A stretch of DNA of 64,000 nt from Burkholderia sp052045245 (GCF_052045245.1 NZ_JBQEON010000004.1:1-64000), one strand, 5' to 3'. Numbered from the stretch's first letter, positions 51,358 to 60,671 are shown. A program made the numbers and translations. Notes: generated from the letters alone by a model not told the origin.

Positions 51358-51483
51358 GAATTCCCCCGAAAAAGCCGTGCGGCGCCTGCCGCCTGGCAGA
51401 CGCCGCTCGATTGCGGATACAGGGAGCGATGATATCGGCAAACGGGGTATCACCGGAACGGGTTGCGCCGCTGCCCGCCCGAC

Positions 51484-51897
51484 TTATGCGGTTCGCGTCG
51501 CGGCGCGCGGTGCGCCGAGCGCGAACGCGCCGCCGCCCAGCAGCGCCTGCACGGCCAGCGTGACGGCCCAGAACGCCGGGTACTCCCAGCCGCCGTGCGG
51601 CGACGCGAAGCCCCAGCCATTCGGCAGATGTGCGGAAACGGCGCCGAGCATGAACGGCAGCAGCACGAGCGCGGCGATGCGCACGCGGAAGCCGGCGAGC
51701 AGCGCAAGGCCACCGGCCAGTTCGACGAAGGTCGTCAGGTACGCGAGCCAGCCGGGCAGGCCGATCGACGCGAAGAACTGCGCGGTGCCAGGCAGCGTGA
51801 AGACGAACACCTTCTGCGCAACGTGCGCGAGGTACAGCACGCCGAGCGCCACACGCAGCAGCGTCGCGCCGAGATCGTTCAGGCGATTGGGGTTCAT
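51484..51897 (-). CDS. DoxX-family membrane protein
   Basis: A 137-residue inner-membrane protein with four hydrophobic helices. The ATG at 51897 gives MNPNRLNDLGATLLRVALGV. LRVALGVLYLAHVAQKVF and TFVELAGGLALLAGF are typical DoxX blocks. Family members are linked to thiosulfate or redox metabolism, but the role here is unknown. It lies 126 bp upstream of the ParA-like gene on the same strand. Confidence 0.88.
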   Translation of the reverse strand: MNPNRLNDLGATLLRVALGVLYLAHVAQKVFVFTLPGTAQFFASIGLPGWLAYLTTFVELAGGLALLAGFRVRIAALVLLPFMLGAVSAHLPNGWGFASPHGGWEYPAFWAVTLAVQALLGGGAFALGAPRAATRTA

Positions 51898-52010
51898 GGC
51901 GAATTCCTTCGGGAGTGGATGGGAATGCATCGCACTCTATTCGAATCGATTCGGCCAATAAATACGCTATCCAGCTTTAATTGATTCCCACAAGGAACGA
52001 ATTGGGCCGT

Positions 52011-52037
52011 AAAAAAGGGCATGACCGATCATGCCCC
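52011..52037 (-). terminator. Intrinsic terminator of the 46-residue peptide gene
   Basis: On the minus strand GGGCATGA, a TCGG loop and TCATGCCC, followed by TTTTTT (52016-52011). It lies 25 bp after the peptide's stop codon. Confidence 0.88.
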
Positions 52038-52061
52038 GGTATCCGCTCCGCGATACGCCCG

Positions 52062-52202
52062 TCAGCCGCCGCTCTTGCCTTGTGCGGCGTCGCCCGAGCC
52101 GGCCGGGCTGCCGCCCGGCGCGTACGAATCGCACGCGTGCGCCACCGCCGACGCGCCCAGCAGCGCCGCGAGCAGCACACTCAACCACCATCGAGCCTTC
52201 AT
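52062..52202 (-). CDS. Small secreted peptide (46 residues), unknown function
   Basis: A short gene with good supporting signals. ATG at 52202, with AAGGAG about seven bases upstream on the minus strand, and its own intrinsic terminator 25 bp after the stop. The product begins MKARWWLSVLLAALLGASAV and has a clear signal peptide cleaved near AHA-CDS. A mature part of about 23 residues rich in Gly/Ser/Asp/Ala, with a single Cys, remains. There is no proper lipobox. I do not recognise a family. It lies between cobQ and doxX, convergent with neither, and is likely its own transcript. Confidence 0.7.
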   Translation of the reverse strand: MKARWWLSVLLAALLGASAVAHACDSYAPGGSPAGSGDAAQGKSGG

Positions 52203-52294
52203 CGTCGCGCTCCTTCGGGTGGACCTCCGCCCATCTGAGTTGTATGCGATCGGCCGGAAAATGCCAGGCCGGCCGCGCCGTCAGTCGGCAAAAA

Positions 52295-53797
52295 TCAGCA
52301 AAACTCCGCGTACAGCGCACGCAGGTCGAGATGCTCGGCGAACGAATCGGCCAGCCGCTCCAGCGACGCCTCGCGCAGCGCCGGGTAGTCGATACGCTCC
52401 GCGCCGTCGAGCCCCGCCCACGCGAGCAGCGCCGCGCACGCGTCGGGTGCGTCGAACAGCCCGTGCACGTAGGTCGCGAGGATCTGCCCGTCGGCCGACA
52501 CCGCGCCGTCGTTGCACACGCCGCCCGGCAGGTCGGCCGCCGCCAGTTCCAGCGCGGGCGCCGCGAGCGCGGGCCCGCGCGTGTCGCCCATGTGGATCTC
52601 GTAGCCGTGCACGGCGGCCGCACCCGGCAGGGCCAGATGCCCCGTCACGTTCTTCAGCGTCTTGTCCGGCTGCAGCGTCGTGTCGAAGTCGAGCAGCCCG
52701 AGCCCCGGCACGCTGCCGGGCGCGCCTTCGAGGCCGAGCGGATCGTCCAGCGTGCGGCCCAGCATCTGCATCCCGCCGCAGATGCCGATCACCTTGCCGC
52801 CGTAGCGCAGGTGGCGGCGGATCACCGCATCCCAGCCCGCGTCGCGCAGCCACGCGAGATCGCGCTGCACGCTTTTCGACCCGGGCAGGATCAGCAGGTC
52901 GGCGTCCGGCACCGGGCCGCTCTTCCAGTACGTGAATTCGACCTGCGGATGCGCGCGCAGCGGATCGAAATCGGTGTGGTTGCTGATGCGCGGCAGCGCA
53001 GGCACCACCACGCGCAGCACGCCGGCGTCGCCGCGCGCGGCCGCGCTGCGCGCCTGCGACGGCAGCATGTCCTCGGCATCGAGCAGCAGCCCGTGCAGGT
53101 ACGGCAGCACGCCGAACACCGGCTTGCCCGTCTGCGCGCGCAGCCAGTCGAGGCCCGGTTCGAGCAGCCTGAGGTCGCCGCGAAAGCGGTTGATGACGAA
53201 GCCGCGCACGCGCGCGCGCTCGCTGTCCGACAGGCAGGCGAGCGTGCCGACCAGGTGCGCGAACACGCCGCCGCGATCGATGTCGGCCACCAGCACGACC
53301 GGGCAGTCGACGCGTTCGGCGAAGCCCATGTTCGCGATGTCGCCTTCGCGCAGGTTGATCTCGGCCGGGCTGCCCGCGCCTTCGACGAGCACCGTGTCGT
53401 AGCCCGCGCGCAACCGCGCGTACGACTCGAGCACCGCGTCGAATGCGACCGGCTTGTAGTCGTGATACGCACGCGCGTCGAGATTCATGCGCGCCTTGCC
53501 GTGAATGATCACCTGCGCGCCGCGATCGCTCGTCGGCTTCAGCAGCACCGGGTTGAAATCGGTATGCGGCGCGACGCCCGCGGCGAGCGCCTGCAGCGCC
53601 TGCGCGCGGCCGATCTCGCCGCCGTCGGCCGTCACCGCGCTGTTCAGCGCCATGTTCTGCGGCTTGAACGGTGCGACGCGCGCACCCGCGCGGCGCGCGA
53701 GGCGGCACAGGCCCGCGACGAGCGTGCTCTTGCCCGCATCGGACGTCGTGCCCTGGATCATCAACGTGCCGCGCGGCTGCGGTTCGGGTGCGTTCAT
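52295..53797 (-). CDS. cobQ: Cobyric acid synthase (adenosylcobyrinic acid a,c-diamide amidating)
   Basis: A 500-residue glutamine amidotransferase that amidates four side chains of adenosylcobyrinic acid diamide. The ATG at 53797 gives MNAPEPQPRGTLMIQGTTSD; an upstream TTG is less likely. The N-terminal dethiobiotin synthetase-like ATP site is TTSDAGKSTLVAGLCR, followed by PFKPQNMALNS. The C-terminal class I glutaminase has the nucleophile Cys in IGICGGMQMLG and the His near YEIHMGDTR. Divergent from cobU with a 75-bp spacer. Confidence 0.96.
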   Translation of the reverse strand: MNAPEPQPRGTLMIQGTTSDAGKSTLVAGLCRLARRAGARVAPFKPQNMALNSAVTADGGEIGRAQALQALAAGVAPHTDFNPVLLKPTSDRGAQVIIHGKARMNLDARAYHDYKPVAFDAVLESYARLRAGYDTVLVEGAGSPAEINLREGDIANMGFAERVDCPVVLVADIDRGGVFAHLVGTLACLSDSERARVRGFVINRFRGDLRLLEPGLDWLRAQTGKPVFGVLPYLHGLLLDAEDMLPSQARSAAARGDAGVLRVVVPALPRISNHTDFDPLRAHPQVEFTYWKSGPVPDADLLILPGSKSVQRDLAWLRDAGWDAVIRRHLRYGGKVIGICGGMQMLGRTLDDPLGLEGAPGSVPGLGLLDFDTTLQPDKTLKNVTGHLALPGAAAVHGYEIHMGDTRGPALAAPALELAAADLPGGVCNDGAVSADGQILATYVHGLFDAPDACAALLAWAGLDGAERIDYPALREASLERLADSFAEHLDLRALYAEFC

Positions 53798-53872
53798 CGT
53801 ATGCAAAGTCGTGGCGAAGCAAAGGCCGCATTATCGCCCGCGCCGCCGCGCGCGCGCCGTTACAATCACGCG

Positions 53873-54433
53873 ATGATTCCGCACGACCTCACCTTCGTCC
53901 TCGGCGGCGCGCGCTCGGGCAAGAGCGCGCATGCCGAGCGGCTCGCCGCCGGCAGCGGCCGCTCCGTCACCTATATCGCGACCGCGACGCCGACCGTCGC
54001 CGATGCCGAATTCCAGCAGCGCATCGCGCATCACCGCGCGCGCCGGCCGGCCGACTGGGGCTTCGCCGACGCGCCCGTCGACCTCCCCGGCACGCTCGCT
54101 CGGCTCGACGACCCGCACGCGTGCCTGCTCGTCGATTGCCTGACGCTGTGGCTCACGAACCTGCTGTGCCCGCTCGACGGCGAACCGCTCGACGACGCGC
54201 AGTACGCGGCGCTGGTCGAGCGGCTCGAGCATGCACTGCGCGGCGCGCGCGCGAAGGTGATCGTCGTCAGCAACGAAATCGGGCTCGGCGTCGTGCCGCT
54301 CGGATCGGTCACGCGCCGCTACGTCGACGAGCTCGGACGCCTGAACCAGCGTGTCGCCGCGCTCGCGAACCGCGTGACGCTGCTGGTGGCCGGCCTGCCG
54401 CTCGAGCTCAAGCCCGGAGCGCCGTCATGCTGA
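53873..54433 (+). CDS. cobU: Adenosylcobinamide kinase/guanylyltransferase
   Basis: A 186-residue bifunctional enzyme that phosphorylates adenosylcobinamide and then transfers GMP to activate the nucleotide loop step. The P loop is LGGARSGKSAHAERLA (about 10-25), and YIATATP, HHRARRPADWG, LVDCLTLWLTNLL and VVSNEIGLGVVP are CobU signatures. The guanylylated His lies in the HHRARR region. The stop overlaps the cbiB start (54427-54433). Confidence 0.96.
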   Translation: MIPHDLTFVLGGARSGKSAHAERLAAGSGRSVTYIATATPTVADAEFQQRIAHHRARRPADWGFADAPVDLPGTLARLDDPHACLLVDCLTLWLTNLLCPLDGEPLDDAQYAALVERLEHALRGARAKVIVVSNEIGLGVVPLGSVTRRYVDELGRLNQRVAALANRVTLLVAGLPLELKPGAPSC

Positions 54434-55371
54434 TGCTGTCGCTGCCGGTCGTCGCGATGCTCGCGGTCGCGGCCGCGCTCGTCGATCGCGTGCTCGGCGA
54501 ACCGGCCGGCTGGCACCCGCTCGTCGCGTTCGGCCGGCTCGCCGCGCGCATCGAAGGCGCGCTGAACACGGGCCGGCGCGGGCGCGTCATCGGTGTGATC
54601 GCATGGGCCGCGGCGGTGGTGCCGCCGGTGGCCGTCGCGGCGTGGCTCACCGCCGTGCTGCCGTGGCCGCTCGCGGCGGCCCTGCACGTCGCGCTGCTGT
54701 GGTTCGCGCTCGGCGCGAAAAGCCTCGCCGACCACGTCGCCCCGATCGCCGCCGCGCTGCTGCGGCACGATCTCGACGCCGCGCGCGCGCTGACCGCGTG
54801 CATCGTGTCGCGCGACACGAGCGAAGCCGACGAAGGCGCGCTGTCGCGCGCGGCCGTCGAATCGGCGCTCGAGAACGGCAACGACGCGATCTTCGGCGCG
54901 CTCTTCTGGTTCGTCGTCGCCGGCGGCCCCGGTGCGCTGCTGTTCCGGCTCGCGAACACGCTCGATGCGATGTGGGGCTACCGCACGCCGCGCTTCCTGA
55001 CCTTCGGCTGGGCCGCCGCGCGCATCGACGATGCACTCAACTGGATTCCCGCACGCGGCACCGCCGCGAGCTACGCGCTGCTCGGCGATACGGCCGCCGC
55101 GTGGCGCTGCTGGCGCACGCAGGCGCGCCACTGGGACAGCCCGAACGCCGGCCCCGTAATGGCCGCGGGCGCCGGCAGCCTGAACGTGCAGCTCGGCGGC
55201 CCGGCCGTCTATCACGGCGAAATCGAGGACCGTCCCGCGCTCGGCACCGGCGCGCCCGCGACGGCCGTGCACGTCGTCGCCGCGCTGTCGCTCGTCACGC
55301 GCACGCTCGCGTTGTGGCTCGCGCTGCTCGTCGCGAGCGGCGCCCTCACCCTCGCTACCCATCATGTCTGA
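54427..55371 (+). CDS. cbiB: Adenosylcobinamide-phosphate synthase
   Basis: A 314-residue inner-membrane protein that attaches the aminopropanol phosphate arm to adenosylcobyric acid. Several transmembrane helices; signature blocks are DRVLGEPAGWHPLVAFGRL, VSRDTSEADEGALSRAAVES and ENGNDAIFGALFW. It overlaps cobU at its start and cobD at its end, so the three are translationally coupled. Also called cobD in Pseudomonas nomenclature. Confidence 0.95.
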   Translation: MLMLSLPVVAMLAVAAALVDRVLGEPAGWHPLVAFGRLAARIEGALNTGRRGRVIGVIAWAAAVVPPVAVAAWLTAVLPWPLAAALHVALLWFALGAKSLADHVAPIAAALLRHDLDAARALTACIVSRDTSEADEGALSRAAVESALENGNDAIFGALFWFVVAGGPGALLFRLANTLDAMWGYRTPRFLTFGWAAARIDDALNWIPARGTAASYALLGDTAAAWRCWRTQARHWDSPNAGPVMAAGAGSLNVQLGGPAVYHGEIEDRPALGTGAPATAVHVVAALSLVTRTLALWLALLVASGALTLATHHV

Positions 55372-56383
55372 CGCCCCCATCCCGCACGGCGGCAACCTGC
55401 ACGAAGCCGCCCGCCGCCACGGCATTCCGTACGACGCGTGGCTCGACCTGTCGACCGGCATCAATCCGGTCGGCTATCCGGTGCCGCCGGTGCCCGCCGA
55501 CGCGTGGCGCAGGCTGCCCGACGACGGCGACGCGCTTGCCGCGTGCGCGGCCGGCTACTACCACGCGCCCGATGCCGCGCACGTGCTGCCGGTTGCCGGC
55601 AGCCAGGCCGCGATCCGCGCACTGCCCGCGCTGCTGCCGCCCGGCGACGCCGGCGTCGCGACGCTCGCGTATGGCGAGTACGCACCTGCATTCGCGCGTA
55701 ACGGTCATCACGTCGTGCCGCTCGACATCGTCACGGACGTGCTGCCCGCGACGCTGCGTCACGTCATCGTCGGGAATCCGAATAATCCGACCGCCGAGTT
55801 CGTGCCGACCGAGCGGCTGCTCGGCTGGCATGCGCAGCTGTCCGCACGCGGCGGCACGCTGATCGTCGACGAGGCCTTCGCGGATACGGGCGCCACGCCA
55901 TCGCTCGCGCGGCACACCGATCGTCCTGGCCTCGTCGTGCTGCGCTCGGTCGGCAAGTTCTTCGGGCTTGCCGGGATTCGCGCGGGCTTCGTGCTCGCTC
56001 ACCCCGAACGGATCGCCGCGTTGCGCGACCGGCTCGGCGCGTGGACCGTCAGTGGTCCCGCGCGTCACGCGACCATCGCCGCGTTCGCCGATCGCGCCTG
56101 GCAGGCCGCTGCACGCGAGCGGCTCGCGGCCGACGGCGAACGTCTCGCGGCACTGCTGCGCATGCACGGCTTCGCGGTGCGCGCGACCCCGCTCTTCAGC
56201 TGGACCGGCGACCCGCGCGCCGCCGCGCTGCATGCGGCACTCGCCGCGCACGGAATCTGGACGCGGCACTTCGCGCAACCGTCGAGCGTGCGTATCGGCC
56301 TGCCCGGCAACCCAGCCGAGTGGCAGCGCGTCGCCGACGCACTCGCGCAGTGCGTGCCGACGCTGCAACGGGCATCCGCATGA
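55364..56383 (+). CDS. cobD: Threonine-phosphate decarboxylase (PLP aminotransferase fold)
   Basis: A 339-residue aminotransferase class I/II fold enzyme that makes aminopropanol phosphate for the nucleotide loop. HGGNLHEAARRHGIPYDAWL and DLSTGINPVGYPVP are typical; PLP sites are VGNPNNPTAEF, VDEAFAD and the Schiff-base lysine in LRSVGKFFGLAGIRAGF. Called cobC in the Pseudomonas scheme. Overlaps cbiB by 8 bp and btuF by ATGA at 56380-56383. Confidence 0.93.
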   Translation: MSDAPIPHGGNLHEAARRHGIPYDAWLDLSTGINPVGYPVPPVPADAWRRLPDDGDALAACAAGYYHAPDAAHVLPVAGSQAAIRALPALLPPGDAGVATLAYGEYAPAFARNGHHVVPLDIVTDVLPATLRHVIVGNPNNPTAEFVPTERLLGWHAQLSARGGTLIVDEAFADTGATPSLARHTDRPGLVVLRSVGKFFGLAGIRAGFVLAHPERIAALRDRLGAWTVSGPARHATIAAFADRAWQAAARERLAADGERLAALLRMHGFAVRATPLFSWTGDPRAAALHAALAAHGIWTRHFAQPSSVRIGLPGNPAEWQRVADALAQCVPTLQRASA

Positions 56384-57306
56384 CCGCTCGCCTGCCTTGC
56401 CGGCTTCGCCGGCTGCCCCCGCTCGCGACGCTGGTCGCGCTCGCGCACGCGCCGTTCGCCCACGCGGACGTCACGACCCGCGACGATGCCGGCAATACCG
56501 TCACGCTGCCCGCACCGGCGCAACGCGTGATCAGTCTCGCGCCACACGCAACCGAGCTGATCTACGCGGCCGGCGGCGGCGCGAAGCTGGTCGGCACCGT
56601 CACGTACAGCGACTACCCGCCCGCCGCGCAGGCCGTGCCGCGCGTCGGCGACAACAAGGCGCTCGATCTCGAGCGGATCGCCGCGCTGAAGCCCGACCTG
56701 ATCGTCGTGTGGCGGCACGGCAATGCCGAGCGGCAAACCGATGCGCTGCGTGCGCTGCACATTCCGCTGTTCTTCAGCGAACCGAAGCATCTCGACGACG
56801 TGGCGACGTCGCTGCGCCGGCTCGGCACGCTACTCGGCACGGAACCGGCCGCCGACGCGGCCGCGGCATCGTACACGCGCGACATCGCCGCGCTGCGCGC
56901 GCGTTACGCGACACGTGCGCCCGTCACGATGTTCTTCCAGGTCTGGGACCGGCCGCTGACGACGCTCAACGGCGCGCATCTGCTCAACGACGTCATTACG
57001 CTGTGCGGCGGCCGCAACGTGTTCGCGGCGCTGAAACCGCTCGCGCCGACCGTCACCGACGAGGCCGTGCTCGCGGCGAACCCGGAAGCGATCGTAACGA
57101 CGAGCGCCGGTGCCACACGCTCGGACGCGCCGCTGCCGAGCCTCGCGCGCTGGCGTGCATGGCCCGCGCTGACGGCGGTGGCGCGCAACAACCTGTTCGC
57201 GATCGACGGCGATCTGCTGACCCGGCCGTCACCGCGGATCGCGCAGGGCGCGGCTGCGCTATGCGAGGATCTCGACGCCGCGCGGTCGCGACGGCCGGCG
57301 CGCTGA
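56380..57306 (+). CDS. btuF: Periplasmic cobalamin (corrinoid) binding protein
   Basis: A 308-residue class III binding protein. A signal peptide (about 1-29, AHAPFAHA) is followed by VTTRDDAGNTVTLPAPAQRVI and SLAPHATELIYAAGGGAKLVG, which match BtuF. The two-lobe fold is joined by a helix, with DLIVVWRHGNAERQ in the middle. It delivers B12 to BtuCD, whose genes lie about 2.5 kb away on the minus strand. Its coding in the cob operon supports a corrinoid over a siderophore ligand. Confidence 0.9.
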   Translation: MTARLPCRLRRLPPLATLVALAHAPFAHADVTTRDDAGNTVTLPAPAQRVISLAPHATELIYAAGGGAKLVGTVTYSDYPPAAQAVPRVGDNKALDLERIAALKPDLIVVWRHGNAERQTDALRALHIPLFFSEPKHLDDVATSLRRLGTLLGTEPAADAAAASYTRDIAALRARYATRAPVTMFFQVWDRPLTTLNGAHLLNDVITLCGGRNVFAALKPLAPTVTDEAVLAANPEAIVTTSAGATRSDAPLPSLARWRAWPALTAVARNNLFAIDGDLLTRPSPRIAQGAAALCEDLDAARSRRPAR

Positions 57307-57388
57307 GTCCGGGTTGCGGTACGTTTTCCGTGCGGCGGCTGTGCTGCATGCACGATCGCGAGCCGATCGCACGCCGGAGCACATCCGC

Positions 57389-57973
57389 CTAGGCGTCCCA
57401 GTGGACGACGTCCCACGTGCGTGTGTCGGGCGCCGTACGCAACCAGACGACACCCCCCGTCGGCACCGGTCGCGCCAGCAGCGTATCGAGCGGCACGCGC
57501 AAGGCATGCGATGCGAACGCGCGAATCACGCCGGCATGGGTGAGCGCCCATTGCGGCGCGTCGACCTGCCCGACGGCATCGACCACGCGCGCCACACGCT
57601 CGGCGAACCGCGCGACGCTCTCGCCGCCATGCGCACATGCATGCAGCAGATCGGCCGCCCACGCATCGAGTGCGGCGCGGTCGATATCGTCCCAGCGCTG
57701 CAGCTCCCACGCGCCGAAGTCCATTTCCTGCCAGAGCGCGTCGCGCCGCAGCGGCACGTCGAACGCCAGCGCGAGCCGTTCTGCGACCGACGCGCAGCGC
57801 GTGAGCGGGCTGGTCCAGAGCTGTTCGGGCAACGGCGCCCCGAGCGCGGCCAGATGCGCACGCACGGCCTGCGCGCCGTGGTCGGCCGACGCGGCGAGCG
57901 GCACGTCGCTGCGCCCGTAGCAGACACCCGGCTCGACCTCGACGGCCGGATGGCGAATCAGGACGACGTCCAT
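57389..57973 (-). CDS. cobC: Alpha-ribazole phosphatase (histidine phosphatase superfamily)
   Basis: A 194-residue phosphatase that removes phosphate from alpha-ribazole phosphate or adenosylcobalamin phosphate. The catalytic RH motif is MDVVLIRHPAVEVEPGVCYG; RHP in place of RHG and the CYGRSDV block are usual for proteobacterial CobC. A second His is in WALTHAGVIRAF. Starts inside the end of cobS (overlap 57958-57973), so it is coupled to it. Last gene of the btuC-btuD-cobT-cobS-cobC group. Confidence 0.92.
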   Translation of the reverse strand: MDVVLIRHPAVEVEPGVCYGRSDVPLAASADHGAQAVRAHLAALGAPLPEQLWTSPLTRCASVAERLALAFDVPLRRDALWQEMDFGAWELQRWDDIDRAALDAWAADLLHACAHGGESVARFAERVARVVDAVGQVDAPQWALTHAGVIRAFASHALRVPLDTLLARPVPTGGVVWLRTAPDTRTWDVVHWDA

Positions 57974-58734
57974 CCAAGCACCACCAGATAGATCGCGAGT
58001 TCGCTCAACTGCTGCGCGAAGCCGAGACAGTCTCCCGTATAACCGCCGATCCGCTTCACGAAATAGCGGGCCGCCCATGCACGCACGAGCACGAGCGCGA
58101 CCAGGGCCGCGAGGCCCGCGCGCCAGTCCGGCCAGAACAGCCACGGCAGCCCGGACCCGGCCGCGACCCAGGCCGCGCGTGCGCCCATGCGCTGCGCGAC
58201 CGGTTTCGCCTTGCCTTCCGGCCGAACGTAGTCGAGCGACATCAGCAGGCTCACGGCCGCCGCGCGGCTCGCCGCATGCGCGGCGATCATCGTCCACGCG
58301 GCGCGCAGCGGCGGCATGGCCGCGAGCGCCTGCCATTTGAGGCCGAGCGTCACCACGAGCGCGACCGCGCCGAACGTGCCGATGCGCGAGTCGTGCATGA
58401 TGCGCAGCACGTCATCGCGCGTGTAGCCGCCGCCGAACGCATCGCAGCTGTCGGCCAGGCCATCCTCGTGGAACGCGCCGGTCGCGAGCAGCGTCGCGGC
58501 CATCGACAGTCCGACCGCGATCGACGCCGGCAGCACGCGCAACGCCGCCAGGTAGACGAGCGCGCCCCACGCGCCGACGCATGCGCCGACCAGCGGGAAG
58601 TAGCGCGCGGCCTGGTCGAGATCGCCGGCCGCGTAGCCGATCGCGCGCGGCACCGGCACGCGCGTGAAATAGCCGAGCGCGACGAAGAAGTAGCGCAGTT
58701 CGGCGCGCACGCCGCGCGCGCGCTCAGGCGTCAC
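57958..58734 (-). CDS. cobS: Cobalamin synthase (adenosylcobinamide-GDP ribazoletransferase)
   Basis: A 258-residue inner-membrane enzyme that joins adenosylcobinamide-GDP to alpha-ribazole. GTG start at 58734 within the end of cobT (11-bp overlap). Signature blocks are FFVALGYFTRVPVPR, ARYFPLVGACVGAWGALV, GAFHEDGLADSCDAFGGGY and IMHDSRIGTFGAVAL. The acidic EDGLAD and DAFGG motifs bind Mg2+ and substrate. Several membrane helices. Confidence 0.96.
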   Translation of the reverse strand: MTPERARGVRAELRYFFVALGYFTRVPVPRAIGYAAGDLDQAARYFPLVGACVGAWGALVYLAALRVLPASIAVGLSMAATLLATGAFHEDGLADSCDAFGGGYTRDDVLRIMHDSRIGTFGAVALVVTLGLKWQALAAMPPLRAAWTMIAAHAASRAAAVSLLMSLDYVRPEGKAKPVAQRMGARAAWVAAGSGLPWLFWPDWRAGLAALVALVLVRAWAARYFVKRIGGYTGDCLGFAQQLSELAIYLVVLGWTSS

Positions 58735-59806
58735 GATTGTCGACGCCCGCGGATTCGAAGCTCGCCATCTCGGCGAGGAACGCGGCCGCCGCGCGCACCA
58801 GCGGCAGCGCGAGCGCGGCGCCCGTGCCTTCGCCGAGCCGCAGGTCGAGCGCGAGCAGCGGCTTCGCGCCGAAGTGCTCGAGCATGCGCCGGTGCCCGGC
58901 CTCGTGCGACGCGTGCGAGAACACGCAGTAGTCGCGCACGCCGGGTGCGATGCGCTCGGCGACGAGCAGCGCGGCCGTCGCGATGAAGCCGTCGACGAGG
59001 ATCGTCATCCGCTCGCTCGCGGCCGCGAGATACGCGCCCGTCATCATCGCGATCTCGAAGCCGCCGAACGTCGCCAGCACGTCGAGCGGCGCGATCGCGT
59101 GCGAATGCCGGACGAGCGCACGGCCGAGCACCGCGCGCTTGTGCGCGAGCCCCTGGTCGTCGAGGCCCGTGCCGCGCCCGACACACGCGTCGATCGGCAC
59201 GTCGAGCAGCCGGCTCATCAGGCACGCGGCCGACGACGTGTTCGCGATCCCCATTTCACCAAAGCCGATCACGTTCGTGCCGAGCGATGCGTGCAGGCGC
59301 ACGCGCGCCGCGCCGGCGGCGAGCGCCGTCAGCGCGTCGTCGCGCGTCATCGCGGGTTCGGCCGCGAAGTTGCGCGTGCCGCGCGCGACCGGCAGCGACA
59401 CGAGCCGGTCGGACACCGGCAGCGGCGACGCGACGCCCGCATCGACGATCTCGAGCGCGCTCTGCGCGACACTCGAGAACGCATTGATCGCCGCGCCGCC
59501 GGCCAGGAAGTTCGCGACCATCTGCGCGGTGACCGACTGCGGATACGGGCTCACGCCCTCGGCCGCGATCCCGTGGTCGCCGGCGAACACGATCGTCACG
59601 GGGCGCTGCACCTGCGGCCGCTCGGTGCGCTGGATCAGGCCGATCTGCAGCGCGATCGCCTCGAGCTGGCCGAGACTGCCGGGCGGCTTGGTCTTGTGAT
59701 CGATCACATGCTGCAGGCGCTTGCGCAGCACGTCGTCGAGCGGCGCGATCGCGGGCGGGAAATCGGTGTGGGCGGTCTCGGCGGTCTGGGCGGTCGAATT
59801 CGTCAT
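58724..59806 (-). CDS. cobT: Nicotinate-nucleotide-dimethylbenzimidazole phosphoribosyltransferase
   Basis: A 360-residue enzyme that activates the lower ligand DMB to alpha-ribazole phosphate. Typical blocks are HKTKPPGSLGQLEAIALQI, FAGDHGIAAEGVSPYPQSVT, GFGEMGIANTSSAAC, GRGTGLDDQGLAHK and, near the C-terminus, LDLRLGEGTGAALALPL with the catalytic Glu. It lies 52 bp after btuD on the minus strand. Confidence 0.97.
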   Translation of the reverse strand: MTNSTAQTAETAHTDFPPAIAPLDDVLRKRLQHVIDHKTKPPGSLGQLEAIALQIGLIQRTERPQVQRPVTIVFAGDHGIAAEGVSPYPQSVTAQMVANFLAGGAAINAFSSVAQSALEIVDAGVASPLPVSDRLVSLPVARGTRNFAAEPAMTRDDALTALAAGAARVRLHASLGTNVIGFGEMGIANTSSAACLMSRLLDVPIDACVGRGTGLDDQGLAHKRAVLGRALVRHSHAIAPLDVLATFGGFEIAMMTGAYLAAASERMTILVDGFIATAALLVAERIAPGVRDYCVFSHASHEAGHRRMLEHFGAKPLLALDLRLGEGTGAALALPLVRAAAAFLAEMASFESAGVDNRDA

Positions 59807-59858
59807 CGGAAGGTTGCCTCGTTGGCGCGGCCGGTGCCGCGCGTCGAAAGAAGGAAGA

Positions 59859-60671
59859 TCATCGCCGCTCGGGCCACGCGGGCAACAGCGCGTCGCGGCC
59901 GTTCTCGCGGATCAGCACGAGCGGATAGCCGAACGCGTCGCTCGCGCGCGCCGGCGTCAGCACGTCGTGCACGGGGCCGGCCCACGCGTGACCGCGGCCG
60001 TCGAGCAACAGCGCGTGCGTCGCGAAACGCCGCGCGAGATTCAGGTCGTGGCACGAGAACAGCACCGTGCGCGGGCCCGCGTCGAGCCACGCATTCAACG
60101 CGGTCAGGCCGTCGATCTGGTGATGCAGGTCGAGATGCGCGAGCGGTTCGTCGAGCAACATCAGCGGCGCGTCCTGGCACAGCGTCGCGGCCAGCGCGAC
60201 GCGCTGCCGCTCGCCGCCCGACAGCGACAGCACGTCGCGCGACGCGAGCGCGGTCAGCCCGAACGTCGCGAGCGCGTCGTGCGCGGCCGCGCGGTCGCCG
60301 TCGCGCTCCCAGCCCCAGCCGCCGAGATACGGAAAGCGGTTGAGCAGCACCGTGTCGAATACCGTCGCACTGAAGGCGTCGTGCAGTTGCTGCGGCATCA
60401 GCGCGCGGCGCCGCGCGAGCTGTTCGGGCGGCCACGCAGCGAGCGGCCGGCCGTCGATCGCGACCTGGCCGCCGGCCGGCTGCTGCAGGCCTGCGAGCGT
60501 CGCGAGCAGCGTCGTCTTGCCGGCGCCGTTCGGCCCCGCGACGCACCAGATCTCGCCGGGCCGGAACGCCTGCGTGAAGCCGGCGAGCAACGTCCGCTCG
60601 CCGGCCTTCAGTGTCAGGTCGACTGCCGCATAGGCGATGTCGCCGGCGGTGTGCGGTGCGGTGTGCGTCAT
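59859..60671 (-). CDS. btuD: Cobalamin ABC transporter ATP-binding protein
   Basis: A 270-residue ATPase of the FecE/BtuD type. Walker A is AGPNGAGKTTLLATLAGL, followed by the Q loop MPQQLHDAF, the signature LSGGERQRVALAA, Walker B PLMLLDEPLAHLD and switch His SCHDLNLARR. ATG 60671 overlaps the btuC stop (60668-60670). It powers import of B12 with BtuC and BtuF. Confidence 0.94.
   Translation of the reverse strand: MTHTAPHTAGDIAYAAVDLTLKAGERTLLAGFTQAFRPGEIWCVAGPNGAGKTTLLATLAGLQQPAGGQVAIDGRPLAAWPPEQLARRRALMPQQLHDAFSATVFDTVLLNRFPYLGGWGWERDGDRAAAHDALATFGLTALASRDVLSLSGGERQRVALAATLCQDAPLMLLDEPLAHLDLHHQIDGLTALNAWLDAGPRTVLFSCHDLNLARRFATHALLLDGRGHAWAGPVHDVLTPARASDAFGYPLVLIRENGRDALLPAWPERR

Noticed and set aside
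52295..53806. Upstream TTG start for cobQ at 53806
   Set aside because: ATG at 53797 is three codons later and is a better start with no loss of conserved sequence.
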